Source of the DNA: Micrococcales bacterium
GTDB lineage: Bacteria > Actinomycetota > Actinomycetes > Actinomycetales > Cellulomonadaceae
DNA: 64,000 nucleotides
Reading direction: 5' to 3'
NCBI GenBank assembly: GCA_009785115.1
Contig: WQWY01000013.1
Span: 18,110 to 82,109, forward strand
Shown: one piece after another, positions 26,302-37,149 of the stretch
Layout of the letters: every line of letters starts with the position of its first letter
Position numbering within the stretch: the stretch's first letter is position 1
Made by a program: the position numbers and the translations under genes
The notes under the pieces: model-generated
Told to the model about the DNA's origin: nothing
Seen by the model: the letters and a program-made list of their open reading frames with translations, nothing else
Database searches by the model: none

Positions 26302-28353
26302 GTGCCTGACGTGTTCAAGCGTCTGCTGCTGGGTCGGCCGGTCCGCTCGGACCGGAGGCCTCGCGCGCTGCTGCCCAAGCGGGTCGCCATGCCGGTGTTC
26401 GCCTCCGACGCGGTCTCGTCGGTGGCCTACGCCCCCGACGAGATCATCCTCACGCTGGCCCTAGCCGGGCTGGTCGCGACCACCGTCTCGCCGTGGGTCG
26501 GTCTCGCGGTCGTGGTGGTCATGGTGACCGTCATCGCCTCCTACCGGCAGAACGTGCGCGCCTACCCCTCCGGCGGTGGGAACTACGAGGTCGCCTCGGT
26601 CAACCTGGGGCCGCGCGGTGGGCTCACCGTCGCCAGCGCCCTGCTCGTGGACTACGTGCTCACGGTCGCGGTCGCGGTCGCCGCCGGTGCCCAGTACGCC
26701 GCGTCGGCGATCCCCGGGCTGCGCGGCAACGAGGTGGCGTTCGCTCTGGTCATCATCGCGGGGCTCGTGCTCATGAACCTGCGCGGGGTGCGGGAGTCTG
26801 GCGTGCTGTTCGCGATCCCGCTATACCTGTACGTCGGTGCTGTGGGGCTCACCGCCGTGGTCGGCCTGGTGCGGTGGGCCACCGGGACCCTGCCGCAAGC
26901 AGCCTCCGCCCAGTACGACCTGGCCCCCGTGCCCTCCTACGAGCAGGGGCTGATCGGTGCGCTCGGCGTGTTCCTGGTGCTGCGGGCGTTCGCGTCGGGG
27001 TCGGCCGCCCTCACCGGGATCGAGGCGGTCTCCAGCGGGGTGCCGGCCTTCCGCGAGCCCAAGGCGCGCAACGCGGCGACGACGCTGACGCTGGTCGGGG
27101 TGGTCTCCGGGTTCCTGCTGCTGTCCATCCTGTTCCTGGCCCGGGCCACCGGGGTCCGCTTCGTGGACGACCCGGCCACCCAGCTGCTCCACGACGGTGC
27201 TCCTGTGGGTGAGGCCTACGTGCAGGACCCGGTGGTCGGCCAGCTGGCCACAGCGGTCTTCACCGGCGTGCCCTGGGCGGCGCCTCTGGTCGCCGTCACG
27301 GCGGTGCTGATCTTGGTGCTCGCCGCGAACACCGCGTTCAACGGGTTCCCGGTGCTCGGGTCGATCCTCGCCCGCGACGGCTGGATGCCGCGCCAGCTGC
27401 ACACCCGGGGCGACCGGATGGCGCTGTCCAACGGGATCGTCGCGCTGGGCGTGGCTGCCGCGATGCTGGTGTGGGTGTTCGACGCGAGCGTGACCGCGCT
27501 GATCCCGCTGTACACGATCGGGGTGTTCGTCTCCTTCTCGATGTCCCAGCTGGGGATGCTGCGGCACTGGGCCCGGCACCTGCGCACCGAGCCAGATGCC
27601 CGGGAACGAGCCCGGATGCGACGCTCCCGCGCGATCAACGGCTTCGGGCTGGGGCTGACCACCACGGTGCTGGTGGTCGTGGTGGTCACCAAGCTCACGC
27701 ACGGGGCGTGGGTCGCGATCCTCGCCATGGTCGTGGCCTTCGTGCTGATGACCGGCATCCGGCGTCACTACGACAGGGTGGGCGTCGAGCTCGCGGTGGA
27801 CGTCGACGCACCCGCGACCCGGGCGCTGCCGAGCCGGGTCCACGCGATCGTCCTGGTGTCGCACCTGCACCTTCCCGCCGTGCGGGCCGTGGCTTACGCC
27901 CGGGCGTCGCGCCCGTCGGTGCTCGAGGCGGTCACGGTCGGGGTGGACGCGGACGACGTGGCCGCGCTGCGCGCCGACTGGGAGCGGACCGGGCTGCCGG
28001 TGCCGCTGAAGGTGCTGGACTCGCCGTACCGAGAGATCGTCCGCCCGGTGCTGGGCTATGTGCGCTCGATCCGGCGAGAGTCTCCGCGTGATCTCGTGGT
28101 GGTGTACATCCCCGAGTACGTGGTGGGGCACTGGTGGGAGGCTCTGCTGCATAACCAGAGCGCGATACGGTTGAAGAGCCGGCTGCTGTTCATGCCCGGG
28201 GTGATCGTCGCCTCGGTGCCGTGGCAGCTGGACTCCTCGGCACGGACCCGAGCGCTGGCCGAGCACCTGGACGCCCGGCCGCTGCCGGGCGACGTGCGTC
28301 GAGGCCTGACCCCGCCGCAAGGCCCGACACCGCTGCAAGGAGCAGACCGGTGA
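26302..28353 (+). CDS. APC superfamily permease (KimA-like)
   Basis: This 683-residue protein has about 12 transmembrane segments (roughly 35-490) and a soluble C-terminal domain of about 170 residues. Segments such as VFASDAVSSVAYAPDEII and YRQNVRAYPSGGGNYEVA are typical of the APC branch that includes the B. subtilis potassium importer KimA; K+ as substrate is therefore plausible but unproven. The soluble tail has the LVVVYIPEYVVGHWWE stretch common to this branch. The end contains an 18-bp tandem duplication (PQGPTPLQG). GTG 26302 follows TACGAT by 8 nt. The stop overlaps the next start as GTGA. Confidence 0.85.
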   Translation: MPDVFKRLLLGRPVRSDRRPRALLPKRVAMPVFASDAVSSVAYAPDEIILTLALAGLVATTVSPWVGLAVVVVMVTVIASYRQNVRAYPSGGGNYEVASVNLGPRGGLTVASALLVDYVLTVAVAVAAGAQYAASAIPGLRGNEVAFALVIIAGLVLMNLRGVRESGVLFAIPLYLYVGAVGLTAVVGLVRWATGTLPQAASAQYDLAPVPSYEQGLIGALGVFLVLRAFASGSAALTGIEAVSSGVPAFREPKARNAATTLTLVGVVSGFLLLSILFLARATGVRFVDDPATQLLHDGAPVGEAYVQDPVVGQLATAVFTGVPWAAPLVAVTAVLILVLAANTAFNGFPVLGSILARDGWMPRQLHTRGDRMALSNGIVALGVAAAMLVWVFDASVTALIPLYTIGVFVSFSMSQLGMLRHWARHLRTEPDARERARMRRSRAINGFGLGLTTTVLVVVVVTKLTHGAWVAILAMVVAFVLMTGIRRHYDRVGVELAVDVDAPATRALPSRVHAIVLVSHLHLPAVRAVAYARASRPSVLEAVTVGVDADDVAALRADWERTGLPVPLKVLDSPYREIVRPVLGYVRSIRRESPRDLVVVYIPEYVVGHWWEALLHNQSAIRLKSRLLFMPGVIVASVPWQLDSSARTRALAEHLDARPLPGDVRRGLTPPQGPTPLQGADR

Positions 28354-29639
28354 ACGCTGCGTCGAAGAACGCCAGGTCGAAGAGCACCCCGTCGAAGAAC
28401 ACCGCGTCGACGGGCGCAGCGACGCCGACGGACGCGGCGACCATCGACCTGGAGGTCGGTCCGCCCGCGCACGGTGGGCACTGTGTCGCGCGGCTCGACG
28501 GGCGCGTCGTCTTCGTGCGCCACGCCCTGCCGGGGGAGCACGTCCGTGCCGTGGTCACCTCGACCGGCTCGAAGTTCTGGCGGGCCGACGCGGTCGAGGT
28601 GCTCGGTGACCCCTCGCCGGACAGGGTCGCCTCGGCCTGGCCGGCCGCTGGTCCCGGTGGTGTCGGTGGGGGAGAGCTGGCCCACGTCTCGCTGCCTGGC
28701 CAGCGCGCCTGGAAGGCTGCGGTGGTCGCTGAACAGCTGCGCCGCATGGCCCGCGTGGAGCTCGAGGTGCCGGTGCTGCCCGCTCCGGGTGACGACGAGC
28801 GCGGAGGGCTCGCCTACCGCACCCGTATCGACCTCGTGACCGGCCCGGACGGTCGCGCGGGCATGTTCGGGTGGCGCAGCCACGAGGTGCACGTGCTGGA
28901 CGCGATGCCGCTGGCCGTCGAGCAGATCACCGACCTGGACCTGTTCTCCCGTCGCTGGCCCGCCAGGTCGCGGATCGCGGTGGCCGCCCCGGCCACCGAC
29001 CGGCCCCTGCTGATGGTCGACGGGGAGGTCTGGGACCTGGCCCGGCACCGGCGTGACCAGCGCGGCACCCCACGACGGTCGGTGCGCGAGCAGGTAGGTC
29101 GCTTCGAGTACCGGGTCGCCGCTGACGGGTTCTGGCAGGCGCACCGAGCCGCCCCCCAGGTGCTGGTGGACGCCGTGCTGGGTGCGGCCGGCGACGTCAC
29201 CGGGGCGACCGTGGCCGACCTGTACGCCGGGGCCGGGCTGTTCACGGTCGCGCTGGCCGACGCGGTCGGTGAGCAGGGCAGGGTGGTCGCGGTCGAGGGC
29301 GACGCCCGCGCGGTGCGCGACGCACGCCGCAACGCCCACGACCTGCCTCAGGTGCAGCTGCTCGCCGGTGACGTGCGCGACGTGGTGAGCGCCGACGCGC
29401 TGGTGCACGCCGACGTGGTGGTGCTCGACCCGCCGCGCGCCGGTGCGGGACGGGTGGTGGTCGACCGGATCGGCGAGCTGCGCCCCGAACGTGTGGTCTA
29501 CGTCGCGTGCGACCCGGCGGCACTGGCGCGGGACGTCGACCTGCTCGCCGCGCACGGCTACCGGCTGGTCGAGGCGACCGGGCACGACCTGTTCCCGATG
29601 ACCCACCACGTCGAGACCGTCGCTGTTCTCACCCGCTGA
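28350..29639 (+). CDS. TRAM-domain RNA uridine-C5 methyltransferase (TrmA/RumA family)
   Basis: This 429-residue protein has a TRAM RNA-binding domain (about 32-90; GGHCVARLDGRVVFVRHALPGE) and a C-terminal SAM-dependent methyltransferase domain with VADLYAGAGLFT, VVLDPPRAG and the catalytic cysteine C387 in YVACDPAAL. These enzymes methylate C5 of uridine in tRNA or rRNA. The four-Cys Fe-S cluster of E. coli RlmD is not evident. The first 25 residues are a Lys/Ser/Thr-rich repeat (SKNARSKSTPSKNT) from 15-bp DNA repeats. The GTG at 28350 overlaps the permease stop. Confidence 0.9.
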   Translation: MNAASKNARSKSTPSKNTASTGAATPTDAATIDLEVGPPAHGGHCVARLDGRVVFVRHALPGEHVRAVVTSTGSKFWRADAVEVLGDPSPDRVASAWPAAGPGGVGGGELAHVSLPGQRAWKAAVVAEQLRRMARVELEVPVLPAPGDDERGGLAYRTRIDLVTGPDGRAGMFGWRSHEVHVLDAMPLAVEQITDLDLFSRRWPARSRIAVAAPATDRPLLMVDGEVWDLARHRRDQRGTPRRSVREQVGRFEYRVAADGFWQAHRAAPQVLVDAVLGAAGDVTGATVADLYAGAGLFTVALADAVGEQGRVVAVEGDARAVRDARRNAHDLPQVQLLAGDVRDVVSADALVHADVVVLDPPRAGAGRVVVDRIGELRPERVVYVACDPAALARDVDLLAAHGYRLVEATGHDLFPMTHHVETVAVLTR

Positions 29640-29753
29640 CATCCTCACCGGGTGGCGGCCTGTCGCCTTCGTCGTGCGATGCGCCTACCGTGGGTGCCGA
29701 GCATCTTCAGACCAAGCACCTTCAGGCGTGGGTGGCACCTTCAGGAGGCCGAG

Positions 29754-29936
29754 ATGACGGACGCGCACAGCAGGCTGGCTCAGGCCAAGCGAGCGGTGGC
29801 CGCGGAGCTGGCCAAGCAGGGCACGCCCGGCTTCGACCCGAGGACGTACGAGCGGCTGATCGAGGCTGAGCGCAAGGCCGCCGAGGAGGCCAGGGCGGCA
29901 GCCGGAGGGAACAGCGCCGCGGCCGAGGGGAAGTAG
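29754..29936 (+). CDS. Small charged helical protein, unknown function
   Basis: The 60-residue product ([20 protein letters not shown] at the start) is Ala/Glu/Lys-rich and predicted helical. AGGAGG at 29742-29747 ahead of ATG 29754 is one of the best ribosome-binding sites in the window and decides this start over the GTG at 29652. It lies between the RNA methyltransferase and aconitase genes. No family recognised. Confidence 0.65.
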   Translation: MTDAHSRLAQAKRAVAAELAKQGTPGFDPRTYERLIEAERKAAEEARAAAGGNSAAAEGK

Positions 29937-30014
29937 CGGCAGACTTTCTGTTCCGCGGAAGGGCGAAGGCGTCCGTACTGCGGCGCGTACCTCGTCGTGC
30001 CGCGCCTGCGGTGT

Positions 30015-30020
30015 TAGGTT
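30015..30020 (+). promoter_or_regulatory. Probable -10 box of acn
   Basis: TAGGTT would give a leader of about 30 nt carrying AAAGGAG just before the GTG at 30058. A perfect 10-bp palindrome TTCCGCGGAA at 29951-29960 lies upstream and could be a regulator site. Confidence 0.4.
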
Positions 30021-30057
30021 CACGTCGAGACACCCCACGGCGCAAAGGAGACCTCCG

Positions 30058-32796
<2,739 letters not shown>

Positions 32797-32809
32797 CCCG
32801 ACGCGGACT

Positions 32810-32849
32810 CGAACCGGCGCGCGCTCCTTCTGGGGTGCGCGCCGGTTCG
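32810..32849 (+). terminator. Terminator hairpin of acn
   Basis: Perfect 13-bp arms CGAACCGGCGCGC (32810-32822) and GCGCGCCGGTTCG (32837-32849) with a 14-nt loop start 13 bp after the acn stop. Confidence 0.8.
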
Positions 32850-32925
32850 TCGTCTCCTCGAGAGCTGGCTGCTTGAGCAGAGAGGGCGCGTTGCGGTCGT
32901 CCCACGCGACAGATGACTCCTCTGG

Positions 32926-32955
32926 TTGACAATCTGAGGTGGCAACTCTCATAGT
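32926..32955 (+). promoter_or_regulatory. Near-consensus promoter for the toxin-like gene
   Basis: TTGACA (32926-32931), an 18-bp spacer and CATAGT (32950-32955) lie 6 nt before the GTG at 32962. This is the closest match to the housekeeping sigma consensus I found in the window, and the position predicts a leaderless message. Confidence 0.65.
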
Positions 32956-32961
32956 TGGATC

Positions 32962-33195
32962 GTGGGCGAAGGGCTGGTCATCCTCGGGTCTGCTCTTCGC
33001 CATGGAGTGAGCGAGGCCGACATGCTCCACGCCTACGAGTTCGCGCTCTACCACATGGACGGTGGTGATGGCGTCACGATGTATGTCGGTCCTACGCGCT
33101 CTGGCGACCCGCTGCTAGAGATCGGTGTCGCCACCAGGTGGGGGATGCGCGTCATCATCCACGCCATGCCCCTACGGAACCGCTACACGAGGTGA
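32962..33195 (+). CDS. Small toxin-like protein
   Basis: This 77-residue protein has an ALRHGVSEADMLHAYEFAL segment, then MYVGPTRSGDPLLEIGV and VIIHAMPLRNRY. The pattern resembles a family of short actinobacterial proteins (similar in layout to BrnT/DUF4258 toxins) usually paired with a small helical partner. The downstream gene starts 4 bp after the stop and encodes such a partner. Assignment as a toxin is by resemblance and context. Its GTG start sits 6 nt after a strong promoter -10 box. Confidence 0.65.
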   Translation: MGEGLVILGSALRHGVSEADMLHAYEFALYHMDGGDGVTMYVGPTRSGDPLLEIGVATRWGMRVIIHAMPLRNRYTR

Positions 33196-33199
33196 TCTC

Positions 33200-33496
33200 A
33201 TGGTGAACCTGACTCCCGAACAGCGTGCCGAGCTCGAAGCGTGGGGTGCTGTCCAGGCCGACCGGCTCGAAGCGCTCGACCCCGCACGGCTCGAGCTCAA
33301 GCCGATCAACGAGCTACCTCCAGAAGAGGCGCTGCGCCATGCTGCCGACAAGCGTGCCATCGCTCTGCGTCAGGCCGACCGTGAGCTCCAAGAGGCGGTC
33401 GACCAGGCCCGAGCTCAGGGTTGGTCGTGGCACAAGATCAGCGTCCCGCTCCAGATGACCCCCGAAGGTGCGCGCAAGAGGTTCTCTCACGCGTAG
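33200..33496 (+). CDS. Possible antitoxin or partner of the 32962 protein
   Basis: This 98-residue, highly charged and probably helical protein begins MVNLTPEQRAELEAWGAVQA and ends WHKISVPLQMTPEGARKRFS. The C-terminal part looks like a helix-turn-helix with the GARKRF ending common in sigma-like and antitoxin HTH segments. It follows the toxin-like gene by 4 bp and is likely co-transcribed. GAGGTGA overlaps the upstream stop and serves as ribosome-binding site. Confidence 0.6.
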   Translation: MVNLTPEQRAELEAWGAVQADRLEALDPARLELKPINELPPEEALRHAADKRAIALRQADRELQEAVDQARAQGWSWHKISVPLQMTPEGARKRFSHA

Positions 33497-33540
33497 ATCG
33501 CGTCACTGTGGATCGCGGTGTCTCGGGGAGGGGGTGTCCG

Positions 33541-34446
33541 ATGACCTCCGAGGTCGCGGAGAGCGTGGCGCCACCGTCGGGCAAGTCTGTAGAGCGGCGT
33601 TCACGTCGCCGTAGGGTGGTTCGCGTAGCGGGCGTAGCTTCGCTGGTGGTTGTCGTCGTCGCTGTCGGGCTCGGGTTCGGAGGGAGGGCCGTGCAGGACC
33701 AGCTCGTCTACTTCCCGTCGCGGTCAGCGTTGCCGCCGGCCGCGAGCGTGCTGCCTGGCGCGCAGGACGTCACGCTGACCACCCGTGACGGGCTGGAGCT
33801 CGTCGCGTGGTTCGTGCCACCGAGCCCGGATGCTCCGGCCCGCGACCAGGCCGTGCTGCTGGCGCACGGCAACGGGGGCGCGCTGTCTGGGCGGGCGTCG
33901 CTGGCGGCCGAGCTCGCGGACCGTGGCTTCGCCGTGCTGATGCTGGGGTATCGCGGCTACTCGCAGAACCCAGGCACACCGTCGGAGGAGGGGCTGATCC
34001 TCGACGCGCTCGCCGGGCAGCAAGAGCTGGCCGCACGCGGCTTCCCCGCGGAGCGGACCATCTATCTCGGTGAGTCGATCGGCACCGGGGTCGTGACCGG
34101 GCTGGCCGCGCAGGTGCCGCCCGCCGGGCTCGTGCTCCGCTCTCCGTTCACGTCGTTGCACGACGTCGCCACCACGGTGGTGCCCGTCCCGTCGCTGGTG
34201 CGCTTCATCCTGGACCGCAACAGGTATCCCGTCGAGGAGCAGGTCGCGATCAGCGACGTACCGACCGCGGTGCTCTACGGGACCACCGACGATACTGTCC
34301 CCGCCGCGCAGAGCATCGCGGTGGCAGCCGCGGCGCAGAACCTCGTCGAGGAGGTCGAGATCAAGGGCGTCGGCCACAACGACGCGCTCTGGTTGGGGTC
34401 GACCGTCGCGGACGCCGTCGTCCGGTTGGCGGACTCAGTGGCATGA
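33541..34446 (+). CDS. Membrane-anchored alpha/beta hydrolase
   Basis: This 301-residue protein has one N-terminal transmembrane segment (about 28-46) after an Arg-rich stretch, then an alpha/beta-hydrolase domain. The oxyanion region is LLAHGNGG, the nucleophile S179 sits in GESIGTG, the acid is likely in YGTTDDTVP and the base is H in KGVGHND. It resembles the BEM46/YqiA-like bacterial hydrolases of unknown substrate. ATG 33541 with GGAGGG upstream is used rather than the longer open frame. It lies within a stretch rich in toxin-antitoxin genes. Confidence 0.85.
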   Translation: MTSEVAESVAPPSGKSVERRSRRRRVVRVAGVASLVVVVVAVGLGFGGRAVQDQLVYFPSRSALPPAASVLPGAQDVTLTTRDGLELVAWFVPPSPDAPARDQAVLLAHGNGGALSGRASLAAELADRGFAVLMLGYRGYSQNPGTPSEEGLILDALAGQQELAARGFPAERTIYLGESIGTGVVTGLAAQVPPAGLVLRSPFTSLHDVATTVVPVPSLVRFILDRNRYPVEEQVAISDVPTAVLYGTTDDTVPAAQSIAVAAAAQNLVEEVEIKGVGHNDALWLGSTVADAVVRLADSVA

Positions 34447-34462
34447 CGTGGAATGAGGTAGC

Positions 34463-34870
34463 TCACGAGGTCCAGGTGCTGAGCGCGTCGAGGTGATGGC
34501 GGAGCTCCATCGAGTCGTGCAGCACGCGGCCGACGATCACGGTGTCTGTGTCGATCCGGAAGACCACGAAGTGGCGCGGGCGGTGGACGTTGCCACCGGT
34601 GGAACGGGCGCGGCTCTGGCGCAGGTGCCAGGTGAGCACCCCAGGCCCCAGCTCGGGACGGGCGGTGCTGCCCGGTCCGTCACGGCGCTCGGCGATGTCG
34701 CGCAGAGCCGCGGCGATGAGGGCTTGGTAGCGTTCGCGGGCCGCCTGGCCGAACTGTGTCGATGACCAGGCGAGGATCTGGAGGATGTCGGCCTGTGCGG
34801 CCTGGCTGAGCCTGTAGCGGGCTTCAGGCGACGGAGCTCCCGCAGGCTCAGCGGGGTTGGTCTGTGGCAT
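34463..34870 (-). CDS. parE: ParE-type toxin (RelE/ParE superfamily)
   Basis: This 135-residue protein has the ParE-like core: YRLSQAAQADILQILAWSSTQFG at the start, helices with RERYQALIAAALRDIAERRDGPGS, and a final RHFVVFRIDTDTVIVGRVLHDSMELRHHL. ParE toxins inhibit DNA gyrase. It is somewhat longer than usual (about 100) because of N- and C-terminal extensions and a central insertion. Its ATG lies inside the end of the antitoxin gene (23-bp overlap), so the two are translationally coupled. Confidence 0.9.
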   Translation of the reverse strand: MPQTNPAEPAGAPSPEARYRLSQAAQADILQILAWSSTQFGQAARERYQALIAAALRDIAERRDGPGSTARPELGPGVLTWHLRQSRARSTGGNVHRPRHFVVFRIDTDTVIVGRVLHDSMELRHHLDALSTWTS

Positions 34871-35123
34871 CTAGCCGGCTCAAGAAGTCGTCAAGGTCAG
34901 AGTCGGCGACATCGACGTAGCGTCCAGCCGCGACATCCTCCCAGGCCACGGCGGTCGCGTCGCGGAGAGCGGCCAGCCGTGCGGCGTCCTCGCTCTCGCG
35001 CTGCTCGACCAGGCGCAGTCCCTCTCGCAGCACCTCGCTGGCGTTCTGGTACCGCCCTGAGGCAAGCATGGACTCCAAGAACTGCTGCTGATGATCCGTC
35101 AGCACAACATTGCGTGTCGGCAT
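34848..35123 (-). CDS. parD: ParD-type antitoxin
   Basis: This 91-residue protein starts MPTRNVVLTDHQQQFLESML, the ribbon-helix-helix DNA-binding region of ParD, followed by GRYQNASEVLREGLRLVEQRE and an acidic tail that would bind ParE. The ATG at 35123 follows GAGGGT. A perfect 29-bp palindrome lies 24-52 bp upstream and is the likely autoregulation site. Confidence 0.92.
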   Translation of the reverse strand: MPTRNVVLTDHQQQFLESMLASGRYQNASEVLREGLRLVEQRESEDAARLAALRDATAVAWEDVAAGRYVDVADSDLDDFLSRLDATDQPR

Positions 35124-35146
35124 CGTGACCCTCCACTCTCGTGCGG

Positions 35147-35175
35147 CACGGTATGGCACATTGTGCCATACCGTG
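35147..35175. promoter_or_regulatory. Perfect 29-bp palindromic operator of parDE
   Basis: Arms CACGGTATGGCACA (35147-35160) and TGTGCCATACCGTG (35162-35175) are exact reverse complements around one central base. It lies just upstream of parD, where a ribbon-helix-helix antitoxin would repress its own operon. Confidence 0.85.
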
Positions 35176-35260
35176 TGTGATGCGATCCGTGGGTGTGCAG
35201 GCACATGGTCGAGGCCCTGGTGCTCTACGTTCAGATGATGGCGCGGGTAAGCATCTGTGA

Positions 35261-35671
35261 TCATCCGGCCCAGGGGTTGAGGAGCGGCACGGGGAGGAAG
35301 TCGAGGTCGGAGGTGTTGCGGGTGGCCAGGCGCGCACCGTGGGCTGCGCAGACGGCTGCGATCATGCCGTCCTCGACGCTCAGGCCGCCTCCTGCCGTAC
35401 GGGCGGTCTGGCGGAAGTCAGCGTAGATCCGGGCGGCTCGTTCGTCGTAGGGCAGACGGACCGCGACGTCCTCCAGCACGTTCTCCATGGCTCGGGCGAG
35501 ACCGTCGCGGCGTCTGCCCACAGGGAGCAGGCGCACCCCGGTCCACAGCTCTCCGAGGGTGATAGCGGTCACCGCCATGGCGTCTGTCTGTGCGGCCATC
35601 CAGGCCAAGACCTGGGCTGACGGGACGGCTCGCAGCGGCTCGGAGACCACGTTGGTGTCGAGGACGATCAC
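35261..35671 (-). CDS. vapC: PIN-domain toxin (FitB/VapC type)
   Basis: This 136-residue PIN-domain ribonuclease has the acidic residues D5 (MIVLDTNVVSE), E41 (TLGELWTG), D101 (SVEDGMIAA) and D122/D124 near RNTSDLDFL. The SEP segment and overall layout match FitB-like VapC toxins. The GTG start overlaps the antitoxin stop (GTGA). It runs toward parD in the same direction but has its own antitoxin. Confidence 0.92.
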   Translation of the reverse strand: MIVLDTNVVSEPLRAVPSAQVLAWMAAQTDAMAVTAITLGELWTGVRLLPVGRRRDGLARAMENVLEDVAVRLPYDERAARIYADFRQTARTAGGGLSVEDGMIAAVCAAHGARLATRNTSDLDFLPVPLLNPWAG

Positions 35672-35892
35672 AGCGGCACGTCGCGTGGCGTCGAGCGCTC
35701 CGGGATCGCGAGGTCGTCACCGCGCAGCAGCTCCGTGGCCTCTACCCACCGTGACCACCACAGACGACCACGTACCGCCTGGTCGATGATCTCGCGGGCT
35801 TCCGCCTCCATCGACCGTCCCGCCTGGGCGGCCTGGGCCTTCAACCCCTGGTAGATCTCGTCATCGACCTGTCGCACCGTCACCGTAGCCAT
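35668..35892 (-). CDS. vapB: FitA/VapB-type antitoxin
   Basis: This 74-residue protein begins MATVTVRQVDDEIYQGLKAQ and continues AAQAGRSMEAEAREII, the FitA-like ribbon-helix-helix. The C-terminal tail (residues 45-74) would contact the toxin. GGAGGGGAG precedes the ATG. The palindrome TGCTAGCA about 40 bp upstream may be part of its operator. Confidence 0.9.
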   Translation of the reverse strand: MATVTVRQVDDEIYQGLKAQAAQAGRSMEAEAREIIDQAVRGRLWWSRWVEATELLRGDDLAIPERSTPRDVPL

Positions 35893-36017
35893 CGTCCAGC
35901 GCTCCCCTCCATTGCTGTCACTATGCTAGCAGCGCGGTGATGGGCTGTCGCGCACCTGGGGCTCTGGTCGCCCAGATGGACTCCCGTCCGCCTGTGTTCC
36001 TCGGTCTGTGAGGTTGG

Positions 36018-36023
36018 TAACGT
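36018..36023 (+). promoter_or_regulatory. Possible -10 box of ddh
   Basis: TAACGT lies about 58 bp before the ATG and would give a leader of about 50 nt. The rest of the gap 35893-36080 shows no gene. Confidence 0.35.
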
Positions 36024-36080
36024 GATCCCGCTCGTGCGCACGCCGGTTGTTCGAGCACTCTGCAACGACAGATCGAGAGC

Positions 36081-36995
36081 ATGATGAAGACGATACGAGC
36101 GCTGGTCGTGGGGTACGGGAACATCGGGCGTCACGCGGTCGAGGCGGTGCAGGCGGCACCGGACATGGAGCTGGCTGGGGTTGTTCGGCGCTCGACGGTG
36201 CTCACGGCCGACGAAGCCAGGGAGCTGGCCGGGGTCGAGGTGGCGACCGATGCTGGCGAGCTGGGCCATGTCGATGTGGCGTTGCTGTGCGGCCCGACCC
36301 GGAGCATCCCGGAGGTCGCGCCGGACTATCTGCGGCGTGGCATCCACACGGTCGACAGCTTCGACATCCACGGGGAAGCGCTGTGGCGGCTGCGGTCAGA
36401 CCTGGACGCTGTCGGCAAGGAGCACGGTTCCGTCGCGGTCGTCTCCGCTGGTTGGGACCCTGGGAGCGACTCGGTGCTGCGGGCGCTGCTGCTGGCGATG
36501 GCCCCGCGCGGGCTGACCTACACCAACTTCGGCCCTGGGATGAGCATGGGGCACTCCGTCGTCGCCAAGTCGAAGCCGGGGGTCGTCGACGCGCTGTCGA
36601 TGACGATCCCTGTCGGCACCGGTCTGCACCGGCGCATGGTCTACGTCGAGCTCGAGCCGGGTGCGGACCTCGCGGACGTGTCTGCGACGATCAAGGAGGA
36701 CGAGTACTTCTCCCGCGACGAGACCCACGTCTTCGCCGTACCGAGCATCGACGAGATCAAGGACGTCGGTCATGGCGTGTCGATGACGCGCAAGGGCGTC
36801 AGCGGCGTCACGCACAACCAGACGTTCGAGTTCAGCATGAGCATCAACAACCCGGCGCTCACCTCGCAGATCATGGTCTCCTGCGCCCGCGCCGCCGCGC
36901 TGCGCCTCAGCCCCGGTGCCTACACCATGCCCGAGATCGCACCGATGGACCTGCTGCCCGGCGACCGAGAGACCCTCATCAAGACCCTGGTGTGA
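36081..36995 (+). CDS. ddh: meso-Diaminopimelate dehydrogenase
   Basis: This 304-residue enzyme has the NADP-binding GYGNIGRHAVEAV, the VVSAGWDPGSDSVLR motif, and TNFGPGMSMGHS, all characteristic of meso-DAP D-dehydrogenase. It aminates L-2-amino-6-oxopimelate (tetrahydrodipicolinate) to meso-DAP in one step, bypassing the succinylase route, and so feeds lysine and peptidoglycan synthesis. The enzyme is patchily distributed in bacteria (classic case Corynebacterium). The neighbours are toxin-antitoxin genes and a KAP NTPase, so this copy may have been acquired. Two ATGs in tandem (36081, 36084) are possible starts. Confidence 0.92.
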   Translation: MMKTIRALVVGYGNIGRHAVEAVQAAPDMELAGVVRRSTVLTADEARELAGVEVATDAGELGHVDVALLCGPTRSIPEVAPDYLRRGIHTVDSFDIHGEALWRLRSDLDAVGKEHGSVAVVSAGWDPGSDSVLRALLLAMAPRGLTYTNFGPGMSMGHSVVAKSKPGVVDALSMTIPVGTGLHRRMVYVELEPGADLADVSATIKEDEYFSRDETHVFAVPSIDEIKDVGHGVSMTRKGVSGVTHNQTFEFSMSINNPALTSQIMVSCARAAALRLSPGAYTMPEIAPMDLLPGDRETLIKTLV

Positions 36996-37137
36996 CCTCC
37001 TGTGCGGAACGCGCTCATGTCGCTCAGGGCCCTTGCGGACCTCATGCCGACAAGCTCACGACCGCTGACGCCCGGAAGCACCGGGTGAGGACGTCGCTGC
37101 TGGTCACGGGTCCTGGTGTCGCCGAGACGGGCTGCGT

Positions 37138-37143
37138 TAGCCT
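37138..37143 (+). promoter_or_regulatory. -10 box of the KAP NTPase gene, leaderless arrangement
   Basis: TAGCCT is followed by exactly 6 nt and then the GTG at 37150; no ribosome-binding site is seen. Confidence 0.55.
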
Positions 37144-37149
37144 GAACGG

